From Actinomycetes bacterium (GTDB lineage Bacteria > Actinomycetota > Acidimicrobiia > Acidimicrobiales > Palsa-688): a stretch of 5,397 nt of DNA. Under the pieces are notes generated by a model, which ran no database searches, was not told where the DNA came from, and saw only the letters and a program-made list of their open reading frames with translations. Positions 1 through 5,397 of the stretch are shown piece by piece (the stretch's first letter is position 1; each line of letters starts with the position of its first letter). Where the stretch lies: NCBI GenBank assembly GCA_021796905.1, contig JAKABK010000164.1:1-5397 (forward strand), in the 5' to 3' direction. The translations under genes were made by a program, and so were the position numbers.

Positions 1-1308
1 ACCCACCCTCCCCGGGGGCGGCACAAGGCCGGGAAGGGACCGGGAGGCCCGGCCCGGCGCGGTCCGACCCTCGTCGTCTGCCCGACCTCGCTGCTCGGCA
101 ACTGGGAGCGGGAGATCGCCCGTTTCGCCCCGGGGGTGCCGGTCCGCCGCTACCACGGCCCCGACCGCCACCTGTCGGACCTCGCCGGCGACGAGATCGT
201 CGTAGCGACCTACGGGGTCGTGCGCCGCGACCGCGCAGCGCTCGGCGCGGCCGGCTTCGACCTGGTCGTCGCCGACGAGGCCCAGCAGGCCAAGAACCCG
301 TTCTCCGAGACCGCCCGGTCGCTTCGCGCGCTGCCGGTCGGCGCGCGCGTCGCGCTGACCGGCACGCCGGTGGAGAACCGTTTGAGCGAGCTGTGGTCGA
401 TCCTCGATTGGACCACGCCCGGCCTGCTCGGACCGCTGGAGCATTTCCGCCGCACCGTGGCCCTGCCCGTCGAGCGCCATCGGGACCCGGCCGCCACGCA
501 GCGTCTGGCGCGATGTGTGCGGCCCTTCCTGCTACGCCGGAAGAAGACCGATCCCGACATCGCCCCTGAGCTCCCGGCGCGCATCGTCACCGACCAGCCG
601 GTCCCGCTCACGACCGAGCAGTCCACCCTCTACGAGGCCGAGGTTCGTGAGGCGCTGGCGACGATCGAGACCAAGAGCGGCATCGAGCGCCAGGGGCTGG
701 TGTTCCGGATGCTCACGGCCTTGAAGCAGATCTGCAACCACCCAGCCCAGTACCTGCGCCAGCCGGGACCGTTGGCCGGTCGCTCGGGCAAGCTCGCCGC
801 GTTCGAGGACCTGGCCGAGGTAGTGATCGCCGAGGGCGAGTCGATGCTCGTGTTCAGCCAGTACGTGGCGTGCTGCTCGTTGCTCGAGGCCCGCCTGGCC
901 GAGCTCGGGGTCGGGAGCCTGCTGCTCCACGGCGGGGTGAGCGCCCGGGGTCGTGACGCGATGGTCGCCGCCTTCCAGGGCGGGGAGGTCCCGGTCCTGA
1001 TCCTCTCGTTGAAGGCGGGAGGCGTCGGGCTCAACCTCACCCGGGCCACCCACGTGGTCCACTACGACCGCTGGTGGAACCCGGCGGTCGAGGACCAGGC
1101 CACCGACCGGGCGCACCGGATCGGCCAGGACCGTACGGTGCAGGTCCACCGCCTGATCGCCGAGGGGACCCTCGAGGACCGGATCGCCGAGCTGCTCGAG
1201 CGCAAACGGGACCTGGCCGACGCGGTGGTCGGGGAGGGCGAGGCGTGGCTCGGCGAGCTCACCGACGCCGAGCTCGCCGAGCTGGTCCGTCTCGGAGCCG
1301 ACCGGTGA
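1..1308 (+). CDS. SNF2-family DEAD/DEAH-box helicase/ATPase, 3' part (5' end outside window)
   Basis: The frame is open from base 1, so the gene starts upstream; 435 residues are visible. SNF2 proteins are ATP-driven double-stranded DNA translocases that remodel protein-DNA complexes rather than unwind DNA. Visible motifs in order: Ia (LVVCPTSLLGNW, about residues 25-36), II (DEAQ, 92-95), III (LTGTP, 119-123), the LRRKK..PELP segment, the LKQICNHP block, a VFSQY/LLHGG segment opening the second RecA-like lobe, V (LKAGGVGLNLT, from 337) and VI (DRAHRIGQ, 369-376, with the arginine finger). Motif I (Walker A) and any N-terminal domain lie outside the window. A basic Gly/Pro/Arg-rich stretch precedes motif Ia and looks like a flexible linker. 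The last codons overlap the start of the SWIM gene (GTGA, 1305-1308), a common actinobacterial pairing that suggests joint work on DNA. The exact substrate is not known; the family call is very secure. Confidence 0.96.
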   Translation, partial: THPPRGRHKAGKGPGGPARRGPTLVVCPTSLLGNWEREIARFAPGVPVRRYHGPDRHLSDLAGDEIVVATYGVVRRDRAALGAAGFDLVVADEAQQAKNPFSETARSLRALPVGARVALTGTPVENRLSELWSILDWTTPGLLGPLEHFRRTVALPVERHRDPAATQRLARCVRPFLLRRKKTDPDIAPELPARIVTDQPVPLTTEQSTLYEAEVREALATIETKSGIERQGLVFRMLTALKQICNHPAQYLRQPGPLAGRSGKLAAFEDLAEVVIAEGESMLVFSQYVACCSLLEARLAELGVGSLLLHGGVSARGRDAMVAAFQGGEVPVLILSLKAGGVGLNLTRATHVVHYDRWWNPAVEDQATDRAHRIGQDRTVQVHRLIAEGTLEDRIAELLERKRDLADAVVGEGEAWLGELTDAELAELVRLGADR

Positions 1309-1922
1309 GCAAGGCGGCGCCTGGGTCGAGGCGGGGGTTCGGCCAGACCTGGTGGGGTCGGGCGTGGGTAGACGCCTTGGAGCAACGTGCCAGGCTCGAC
1401 CCCAACCGACTGCCCCGGGGACGCAGCTACGCCCGCCGCGGCACCGTCGGCGAGCTCACGATCGCCGCTGGCGAGGTCCGCGCCACGGTGACCGGCAGCC
1501 GGGTGGAGCCCTACGAGGTCCGGGTCCGGGTCCGGACCTACAGCCCCGAGGAGTGGGACGCCGTGCTCGACGCGCTCGCCGGGCGCCTCGGGCACGCCGC
1601 CGCGCTGCTCGACGGCGAGCTGCCCCACGAGGTGGCCGGTGAGCTGCGGGAAGCCGGTCTCGACCCGTTGCCCGGTGCCGGGGAGGTGCAGCCCCGTTGC
1701 TCCTGTCCGGACTGGGCCGACCCCTGCAAGCACTCCGCGGCGGTCTGCTACCTGGTCGCCGAAGTGCTCGACGAGGACCCGTTCGTGGTCTTCGAGCTGC
1801 GGGGACGCCCACGCATCGAACTGCTCGCCGGGCTGCGCGCCCGCCGCGGCGGCGGGAGCGGAGCGGAGGTCGACCGTGGCGGCGGGGCCTGGGTCACCGA
1901 TGGGGGTGTCCCGGCCCGCTAG
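1305..1922 (+). CDS. SWIM zinc-finger protein, N-terminal half, ended by an in-frame amber codon
   Basis: This frame encodes 205 residues from GTG 1305. The start is supported by GGAG at 1294-1297 with 7 nt spacing and by the GTGA overlap with the SNF2 stop. After an early WWGRAW motif (16-21) and the RGRSYARRG segment (38-46), there is a complete SWIM zinc site of the form CxCx6CxH: C132, C134, C141, H143. SWIM domains are proposed to bind DNA or proteins; the family (COG4279-like) is typically encoded next to SNF2 ATPases and may help them bind a target. Family members recalled from actinobacteria are nearly twice this length, with a helical C-terminal part ending in a WRNR...LRxGxDxRWYP signature. 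Here that part lies in the same frame just beyond the TAG at 1920-1922. The product is therefore probably a truncated form, or the first half of a broken gene. Zinc-site identification is firm; function is inferred. Confidence 0.88.
   Translation: MSKAAPGSRRGFGQTWWGRAWVDALEQRARLDPNRLPRGRSYARRGTVGELTIAAGEVRATVTGSRVEPYEVRVRVRTYSPEEWDAVLDALAGRLGHAAALLDGELPHEVAGELREAGLDPLPGAGEVQPRCSCPDWADPCKHSAAVCYLVAEVLDEDPFVVFELRGRPRIELLAGLRARRGGGSGAEVDRGGGAWVTDGGVPAR
1920..1922 (+). other. In-frame TAG interrupting the SWIM-protein reading frame
   Basis: The frame opened at GTG 1305 is stopped only here; codons from 1923 onward stay open in the same frame to TAG 2496-2498. The residues on each side read GVPAR, stop, AWSAVPG, which looks like one continuous linker. 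A single base change from CAG, GAG, AAG or TGG would create the stop. No frameshift is needed to join the halves. There is no stem-loop or specialised context that I recognise as a readthrough signal. Confidence 0.85.
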
Positions 1923-1934
1923 GCGTGGTCCGCG

Positions 1935-2498
1935 GTGCCGGGCAGCCTGCCGAGCCTTCCGCTGGCCCCGCCGGCACCGGGCCGGCCGACGGTGCTCGGG
2001 GTGGACCCGCCCGCTGGCAGCGGTCCGACCACCGAAGGTCTGCGGGCCCTGGCCGGCGACGCCGCCCGCCGTGCCTGGGCCCTGGCGCACGGTGCCGAGA
2101 GCACGGGACTGGAGCTCGACTGTGACGAGGACCTCGCCCGCTTCGCCGCCGCCGGCCTCCCCGGCAGCGACCCGGGCCCGGCCGACGGCCGGTCGGCTCC
2201 GGGCGTCGCTGTACTGGCCGGACGCTCCGGGGTCCCATCCCGGGAGCTGTTGCGCTGGGCGCTCGCCTGGCGCGCCGGGGGTCCCTCCGGTCTCGCCGCC
2301 CTGCGCGACAGCCTCCCCGCCGACGGCGGGGCGCTCGCAGCTGCCCGGGAGCACCTCGGTGCGGGTGCCACCACCTGGCGCAACCGGGTGACCGCCGGCG
2401 ATCGTCAGCTGCGTCTCGGCCCGGACCGGCGCTGGTACCCGTTCCGCAAGGCCCGTGACGGCCAGTGGGACCCCGACGGTCCTGCCCTGGAGCTGTAG
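1935..2498 (+). CDS. C-terminal half of the SWIM zinc-finger protein (possible separate ORF or pseudogene remnant)
   Basis: If translated separately, the first usable start is GTG 1935, 12 nt after the amber codon, giving 187 residues. No convincing Shine-Dalgarno sequence precedes it, so independent initiation would depend on reinitiation or coupling. The protein opens with a Pro/Leu-rich linker, followed by Ala-rich helical segments (LRALAGDAARRAWALA, LLRWALAWRAGG) and the ending WRNRVTAGDRQLRLG...RWYPFRK...W, which matches the C-terminal region of full-length actinobacterial SWIM proteins as I recall them. It has no zinc motif of its own. It shares the frame of the upstream half, so the most economical reading is one gene of about 397 codons (1305-2498) broken by a nonsense codon. 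It remains coding-like in composition, which suggests that any inactivation is recent. Confidence 0.7.
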   Translation: MPGSLPSLPLAPPAPGRPTVLGVDPPAGSGPTTEGLRALAGDAARRAWALAHGAESTGLELDCDEDLARFAAAGLPGSDPGPADGRSAPGVAVLAGRSGVPSRELLRWALAWRAGGPSGLAALRDSLPADGGALAAAREHLGAGATTWRNRVTAGDRQLRLGPDRRWYPFRKARDGQWDPDGPALEL

Positions 2499-2520
2499 GG
2501 ACCCAACGAGCCGCACGGGT

Positions 2521-2556
2521 CGCCGGCCGGTGGGCGACGGCGCCCCGCGGCCGGCG
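2521..2556. terminator. GC-rich hairpin between convergent genes, candidate bidirectional terminator
   Basis: A perfect 9-bp inverted repeat (CGCCGGCCG at 2521-2529 against CGGCCGGCG at 2548-2556) encloses a two-base mismatch, then a second 5-bp stem (GGGCG 2532-2536 with CGCCC 2541-2545) and an ACGG tetraloop. It lies 22 nt after the SWIM stop on one side and ends 1 nt beyond the anti-sigma stop on the other. There is no U tract on either strand, so it is not a textbook intrinsic terminator; U-poor hairpins are, however, common at gene ends in high-GC actinobacteria. It fills most of the 59-nt gap between the two blocks. Termination is inferred from position and fold. Confidence 0.5.
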
Positions 2557-2557
2557 C

Positions 2558-3310
2558 TCAGGACGTGGCGGCGAGCCCGGCTCGGGCGACGACCCGCCCG
2601 CTGTAGGCGTCGACCAGCAGCGCTTGGCGCACCTGAGCGGACCCGGTACGGGCAGCAGCGGCCCAGTGCCCCGCTCCGCCGTCGAGCCTGAACGTCCCGA
2701 CCGTCACCACCTCGCCCCCTCTTTCCACCAGCTCGCAGCGCACCCAGCCGACCCCGGTCTCGCCGTGGACTGCTACCGACACCCACGGGGAGCGCCCGGC
2801 GACCAGGACCACCTCACCGACACTGCGCTGCCCGGATACCAGCGCGCCGGTGGTCATCGCCGCGTTCGGCACCGGTCCGCGCGCAGCTCCCGACAGCGCC
2901 CAACCGACCGCGCCGAGGGCGACCGCCACAGCTGCGGCGACGGTGGTCAGCGCACGGCGGGTCGGTCGGTGACCGCCGGCACCGGCCGGGCGGGGAACGC
3001 CGTGGTGGCCCGAGCCGGCCCGGCCGGTCCGGGTCAGGGGGTGGACCGCTGCCCGGCGGGGGAGGGGGGCGGCGTCGCGAGCGGTGAGCAGGCAGCCGAC
3101 GACCCGCTCCTCGAAACCGTCGGGAGGGTCGACCTCGGGGGTCAGGGCGACCAGGGCGTCGGCGGTGTCCCCCAGGCCGCGCAGCTCGGCCCGGCAGGCG
3201 GCGCAACGCTCGAGGTGGGCGAGAGCCGAGGCGCGCGCCTCGGCGTCGGCGACCCCGAGGGCCAGTTCGGCCAGGACGTCGGCCGTGCAGCTGCAAGCGG
3301 GGTCAGTCAC
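2558..3310 (-). CDS. Membrane-anchored zinc-binding (ZAS) anti-sigma factor
   Basis: The 250-residue product is predicted to bind the adjacent ECF sigma factor in the cytoplasm and release it on a signal. A zf-HC2/ZAS domain fills about residues 1-60, with HLERCAACR giving H32-x3-C36-x2-C39; an upstream C6 sits 26 residues before H32 and is a likely fourth zinc ligand, with C8 nearby. A Pro/Gly/Arg-rich cytoplasmic linker (about 77-119) leads to one membrane helix (about 120-143), preceded by Arg residues, and an extracytoplasmic domain of about 105 residues. That domain resembles the beta-rich C-terminal part of other actinobacterial anti-sigma factors (WVSVAV, ELVERGGEVVTVGTF, GHWAAA). The GTG start at 3310 overlaps the sigma gene by 8 nt and has a weak GGTGG 5 nt upstream; the longer open frame upstream lies inside the sigma gene and is not credible. 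The signal sensed is unknown. Confidence 0.88.
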   Translation of the reverse strand: MTDPACSCTADVLAELALGVADAEARASALAHLERCAACRAELRGLGDTADALVALTPEVDPPDGFEERVVGCLLTARDAAPLPRRAAVHPLTRTGRAGSGHHGVPRPAGAGGHRPTRRALTTVAAAVAVALGAVGWALSGAARGPVPNAAMTTGALVSGQRSVGEVVLVAGRSPWVSVAVHGETGVGWVRCELVERGGEVVTVGTFRLDGGAGHWAAAARTGSAQVRQALLVDAYSGRVVARAGLAATS

Positions 3311-3920
3311 CGTCGCCACCGGAGTCGGCCAGGATCCGGCGGAGGCGGGTGAGGGCGCTTCGGATCCGGGTCTTGGCGGTACCGATCGGGATCCCCTCGG
3401 CCGCGGCCACCTGGGACGCCGACAGGCCGGCCAGTCCGGCGAGCACCACCGCCCGGGCCTGCTCGGGCGGCAGTCGGCGAAGCGCGGCGCGCAGGTCAGC
3501 GGCCGCCTCGCCGGCAACCGCCCGCGCCTCGGTGCCCTCCCTCGTCGGGGCGACCACCCCGAGCAGCGTCTCGGGGTCGACCGGGCAAGGCCGGCGCACC
3601 CTGGCGGCGTCGATCGCAAGGTTGCGGGTGATAGCGGCCAGCCAGGTACCGACCGTGGCCCGCCTCGGGTCGTAGGAGCTGCTGTGGCGCCACGCCCGCT
3701 CGAAGGCCATCTGGGCCACGTCCTCGGCGGCGGCCGGATCGCCGAGGACCGCCAGGGCCACCCCGTAGACCTTCGAGGCGAACCGCCGTACGAAAGCGGC
3801 GGTCAGGTCGGGATCGCCGGCACCGAGCCCGGCGAGCAGCGCCTCGTCGTTGAGCTGGTCTACGGGCGGCCCGGTGCGGCGCACGTCGCAGGTTACGGCC
3901 GCCGTGGCGGTCAGGCTCAC
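3303..3920 (-). CDS. ECF-family RNA polymerase sigma factor (sigma-70 group 4)
   Basis: The 205-residue protein has the two ECF domains. Region 2 spans about residues 38-110, with the -10-recognising block GDPAAAEDVAQMAFERAWRH and the TWLAAITRNLAIDAAR helix. Region 4 spans about 140-197, with LRRLPPEQARAVVLAGLAGLSASQVA and the helix-turn-helix IGTAKTRIRSALTRLR, which would contact the -35 element. It should direct RNA polymerase to a small regulon, including probably its own operon. GTG 3920 is chosen as start because it makes a 4-nt GTGA overlap with the lipoprotein stop and leaves a 22-residue lead before the LNDEALLAGL helix. An ATG at 4007 would add 29 non-sigma residues antisense-free but inside the lipoprotein gene in another frame, so it is less likely. 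The overlap with the anti-sigma gene fits the usual sigma/anti-sigma arrangement. The ECF subgroup cannot be assigned by eye; parts recall SigK-like proteins. Confidence 0.93.
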   Translation of the reverse strand: MSLTATAAVTCDVRRTGPPVDQLNDEALLAGLGAGDPDLTAAFVRRFASKVYGVALAVLGDPAAAEDVAQMAFERAWRHSSSYDPRRATVGTWLAAITRNLAIDAARVRRPCPVDPETLLGVVAPTREGTEARAVAGEAAADLRAALRRLPPEQARAVVLAGLAGLSASQVAAAEGIPIGTAKTRIRSALTRLRRILADSGGDGD

Positions 3921-4528
3921 CAGCCCCCGCCACTCCCCGCCGAGGAGGAGGACGACGAGGAGGTCGCCGCCGCTACCGGGGTCCCCGAGGAGGTGACCGC
4001 CGCCCACTTGCCGCCGAAGGCGACCAGGCCCTGGCCCTTGGCCTCGCCCGCCTTGGTGTCGCCGGAGAAGGTGTAGAGCGGCCAGCCGTTGTAGGTCACC
4101 TGGGTCTTGCCGTCGGAGTCCTTGACCGTGCCGAGCAGCGACGAGCTGGCCCCGCTACCGGCGGTCGGCTTGCCGCTGGTGAGCAGCGGAGGCCAAGCCG
4201 CTGCGCAGGCGCCGGTGCAATGCGAGCGGTGGTCGCTGTCCTTGCTGAACACGTAGACGGTGAACCCGGAGCTGTCGACGAGGACCTTGCCGACCTTGGG
4301 CTCCGAGGCAAGCTCCACCTTCGCCGCGCCGGTCGCCGACGAGCCACTCGTGCTCGCCGAGCCCCCCGAGCCGTAGGAGCTCCCCGAGGTCCCCGAGGTC
4401 CCCGAGGTCCCCGAGCTCGCCGCCGGCGCCGAGGTGCTCGTCGACGACGACCCGCAGGCCGATGCCAGCAGGCCGAGGGCGAGGACCCCGCCCGCTGCCA
4501 TAGTCCGCTTCTTGGTGAACCAGCCCAT
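3917..4528 (-). CDS. Secreted lipoprotein, COG4315/PF03640 type, with Yx(FWY)xxD motifs
   Basis: The 203-residue protein begins with KKR (6-8), a hydrophobic stretch and a lipobox-like LLASAC, with C25 the predicted lipidated cysteine, so it is probably anchored to the outer face of the membrane. A low-complexity Ser/Thr/Gly linker (about 26-68) includes three TSG units (41-49). The folded part (about 70-180) has two copies of the family hallmark: YVFSKD (92-97) and YTFSGD (152-157). Between them lie CTGAC (104-108) and AAWPPL, both typical of the family; the close cysteines could form a disulfide or bind a ligand. A run of seven serines (190-196) and GSGGGW end the protein. ATG 4528 is well supported by GGGAGGT at 4541-4535, 6 nt upstream. 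It is the first gene of the predicted operon with the sigma and anti-sigma genes. Family function is unknown; a role in the sensed envelope process is inference. Confidence 0.9.
   Translation of the reverse strand: MGWFTKKRTMAAGGVLALGLLASACGSSSTSTSAPAASSGTSGTSGTSGSSYGSGGSASTSGSSATGAAKVELASEPKVGKVLVDSSGFTVYVFSKDSDHRSHCTGACAAAWPPLLTSGKPTAGSGASSSLLGTVKDSDGKTQVTYNGWPLYTFSGDTKAGEAKGQGLVAFGGKWAAVTSSGTPVAAATSSSSSSSAGSGGGW
4382..4415 (-). repeat. 9-bp tandem repeat coding for TSG units in the lipoprotein linker
   Basis: The + strand unit CCCCGAGGT occurs three times without mismatch (4382-4390, 4391-4399, 4400-4408) followed by a 7-base partial copy (4409-4415). On the coding strand it specifies Thr-Ser-Gly repeats at residues 41-49 of the lipoprotein. 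As the unit is a multiple of three, copy-number change would lengthen or shorten the spacer between the lipid anchor and the folded domain without breaking the frame. Confidence 0.85.
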
Positions 4529-4534
4529 CGCGCT

Positions 4535-4541
4535 ACCTCCC
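4535..4541 (-). promoter_or_regulatory. Ribosome binding site of the lipoprotein gene
   Basis: On the - strand this reads GGGAGGT, 6 nt before ATG 4528. It is the strongest Shine-Dalgarno sequence in the - strand block and fixes the lipoprotein start; the two downstream genes have only weak sites and start within overlaps. Confidence 0.8.
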
Positions 4542-4560
4542 GTTGGTTGCCGTCGTCGGC

Positions 4561-4590
4561 ATCTACGGGCGGGAGGCCGGAACGGATTGG
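4561..4590 (-). promoter_or_regulatory. Possible ECF-type promoter ahead of the lipoprotein-sigma-anti-sigma operon
   Basis: On the - strand CCAATCC (4590-4584) is followed after 16 nt by CGTAGAT (4567-4561), about 32 nt before the lipoprotein ATG. This loosely resembles promoters of SigK-like ECF sigma factors (CCATCC with a CG-starting -10). Position and spacing are suitable and autoregulation is usual for such operons. The match is degenerate and found by eye only, so this is a suggestion rather than a firm call. Confidence 0.27.
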
Positions 4591-4657
4591 CCGGTGCTGC
4601 CGGTCCCCGCCGCGAGACCCGCCGGGTGCTGCCAACGGCTGGTCGCGCGACGACCGG

Positions 4658-5397
4658 TCAGGTGCCTGCGGGGGTCGGGTCGGTGAGCTTCCAGAGGTAC
4701 TCGCCGTGCTCGGCGAGCAGCTCGATCAGGTTGTCGAAGTAGAGCCGCTCGGCGTCGTAGCTGCCTGCAGGCAGCCCGTACCAGCGGACGTCCCGACGCC
4801 GGATGGCGGGCGGCAACGCCCCCCGGTCGGCGACCAGCTCGGGGATCACCTTCCGCTCCAGGGCGACGATCACCGGCGCCGGCGGCACCTCGTCGGGGTT
4901 GAGGGTCTCGGCGGCGGTGAGGTCGAGAACGGTGCGCCACAACAGGCGGTGCCCGTCGACGATCCGCAGCTCCGCCCGGCTCCGGTCCCCCTCCTCGGGA
5001 GGGGGCGGTCCGGCGCAACCCCAGTTCTGGTCGAGCTGGGGGTACCCGAGAGCGGCCAGCTGCTCGTTGATCGGCCCTCGCAGCCCGACGGGAATGTGCC
5101 CGGGGGGGATCCTGGCACCCCGCCCGACCGACTCGCCGTGGACCCCCCGGGTGAGCCAGATCTTGTGGTCTGCCGGTCCTCCTCCGTCGTGCACCTGGCT
5201 GAAGGCGGCCTCCGAGGTGCCCGTGTGGGGGGCGACGCCGAGGAGGTCCCATACCGGGGCGAGCGTCGAGTCGGGGTCGGCGACCAGCTCCTCGTAGCGC
5301 ACCTGCACCCGGCGCTCGGCGGGCAGTTCGGACTCGGCTCTCAGCATCCGGGTGGTGCGGTCGTGCCAGTAGGCGGCGAGCGCGGCGACGTGGTTGG
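4658..5397 (-). CDS. Sulfotransferase family protein, 3' part (5' end outside window)
   Basis: The frame is open to the right edge; 245 residues are visible and the PAPS 5'-phosphosulfate-binding loop lies outside the window. Such enzymes transfer sulfate from PAPS to hydroxyl or amino groups of small molecules, lipids or glycans. Features of the family's second half are present: VQVRYEELVADPDSTL (visible residues about 30-45), a following helix PVWDLLGV, then HKIWLTRGVHGESVGRGARIP and the closing INEQLAALGYP helix (about 108-118). The SVGRGARIP part is a plausible equivalent of the C-terminal phosphate-binding segment. About 120 further residues follow the usual end of the domain, beginning with a Pro/Glu-rich linker (PPPPEEGDRS) and containing Trp/Tyr-rich helices up to LWKLTDPTPAGT; I do not recognise this part. 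The gene ends 129 nt before the lipoprotein start and may be a separate transcription unit. The substrate cannot be inferred. Confidence 0.82.
   Translation of the reverse strand, partial: NHVAALAAYWHDRTTRMLRAESELPAERRVQVRYEELVADPDSTLAPVWDLLGVAPHTGTSEAAFSQVHDGGGPADHKIWLTRGVHGESVGRGARIPPGHIPVGLRGPINEQLAALGYPQLDQNWGCAGPPPPEEGDRSRAELRIVDGHRLLWRTVLDLTAAETLNPDEVPPAPVIVALERKVIPELVADRGALPPAIRRRDVRWYGLPAGSYDAERLYFDNLIELLAEHGEYLWKLTDPTPAGT

Noticed and set aside
1062..2786. A 574-codon open frame on the - strand opposite the SNF2 3' end and the SWIM gene
   Set aside because: Its translation is low-complexity Gly/Arg/Pro/Ala with no recognisable domain, and it lies opposite well-supported coding sequence. 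Long antisense frames are expected in very GC-rich DNA.
2465..3352. A 295-codon + strand frame opposite the anti-sigma gene
   Set aside because: No domain is visible, the composition is that of an antisense shadow, and the opposite strand carries clear ZAS and membrane segments.
3311..3619. N-terminal extension of the anti-sigma frame up to an ATG at 3619
   Set aside because: The extra 103 residues are Arg/Pro-rich and lie wholly within the sigma factor gene in another frame; the ZAS domain begins right after GTG 3310.
3941..3961. Run of seven serine codons near the lipoprotein end as a DNA repeat
   Set aside because: The codons alternate between TCC and TCG without a regular unit, so it is a protein-level low-complexity tail, not a true tandem repeat.
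3921..4007. Longer sigma factor starting at ATG 4007
   Set aside because: The added residues do not resemble a sigma factor and overlap the lipoprotein coding sequence; GTG 3920 gives a normal ECF length and the GTGA overlap.
3084..4076. A 330-codon + strand frame opposite the sigma and lipoprotein genes
   Set aside because: It covers two confidently identified genes on the other strand and has no family-like motif.
4641..4655. Small inverted repeat GGTCG/CGACC just after the sulfotransferase stop, as a terminator
   Set aside because: The stem has only five base pairs and no U tract; such short palindromes are common by chance at this GC content.

Overview
The window is very GC-rich throughout, with strong G/C bias at third codon positions, GTG starts and tightly overlapping genes. 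Together with the gene families present (SNF2 plus SWIM-protein pair, ECF sigma factor with membrane zinc anti-sigma factor, COG4315-type lipoprotein, sulfotransferase), this suggests a chromosomal segment of a high-GC actinobacterium, possibly a deep-branching class such as Acidimicrobiia. The class-level guess is inference; no rRNA or other phylogenetic marker is present.

Left block, + strand (1-2498): the 3' part of a SNF2-family helicase/ATPase gene runs in from the left edge and overlaps by 4 nt (GTGA) a gene for a SWIM zinc-finger protein, its usual partner in actinobacteria. The SWIM gene is cut by a single in-frame amber codon (TAG, 1920-1922). The same frame then continues open to 2498 and encodes what looks like the normal C-terminal half of this family. 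Either the gene is a recent nonsense pseudogene, or it makes two polypeptides, or there is a base error.

Middle (2499-2557): a short gap between convergent gene blocks, almost entirely filled by a long GC-rich hairpin that could end transcription from both sides.

Right block, - strand (2558-5397), read from right to left: the 3' part of a sulfotransferase gene with an uncharacterised C-terminal extension; a 129-nt gap with a good ribosome binding site and a possible ECF-type promoter; then three overlapping genes: a COG4315/PF03640-type secreted lipoprotein, an ECF sigma factor, and a single-pass membrane anti-sigma factor with a zinc-binding (ZAS) domain. The overlaps (4 nt and 8 nt) point to one translationally coupled operon. 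The likely logic is that the anti-sigma factor holds the sigma factor at the membrane until an envelope or redox signal releases it, and the sigma factor then raises expression of its own operon, including the lipoprotein. The signal and the lipoprotein's function are not known from sequence.

No RNA genes, CRISPR arrays, insertion sequences or phage genes were seen, and no gene-free stretch exceeds 300 bases.
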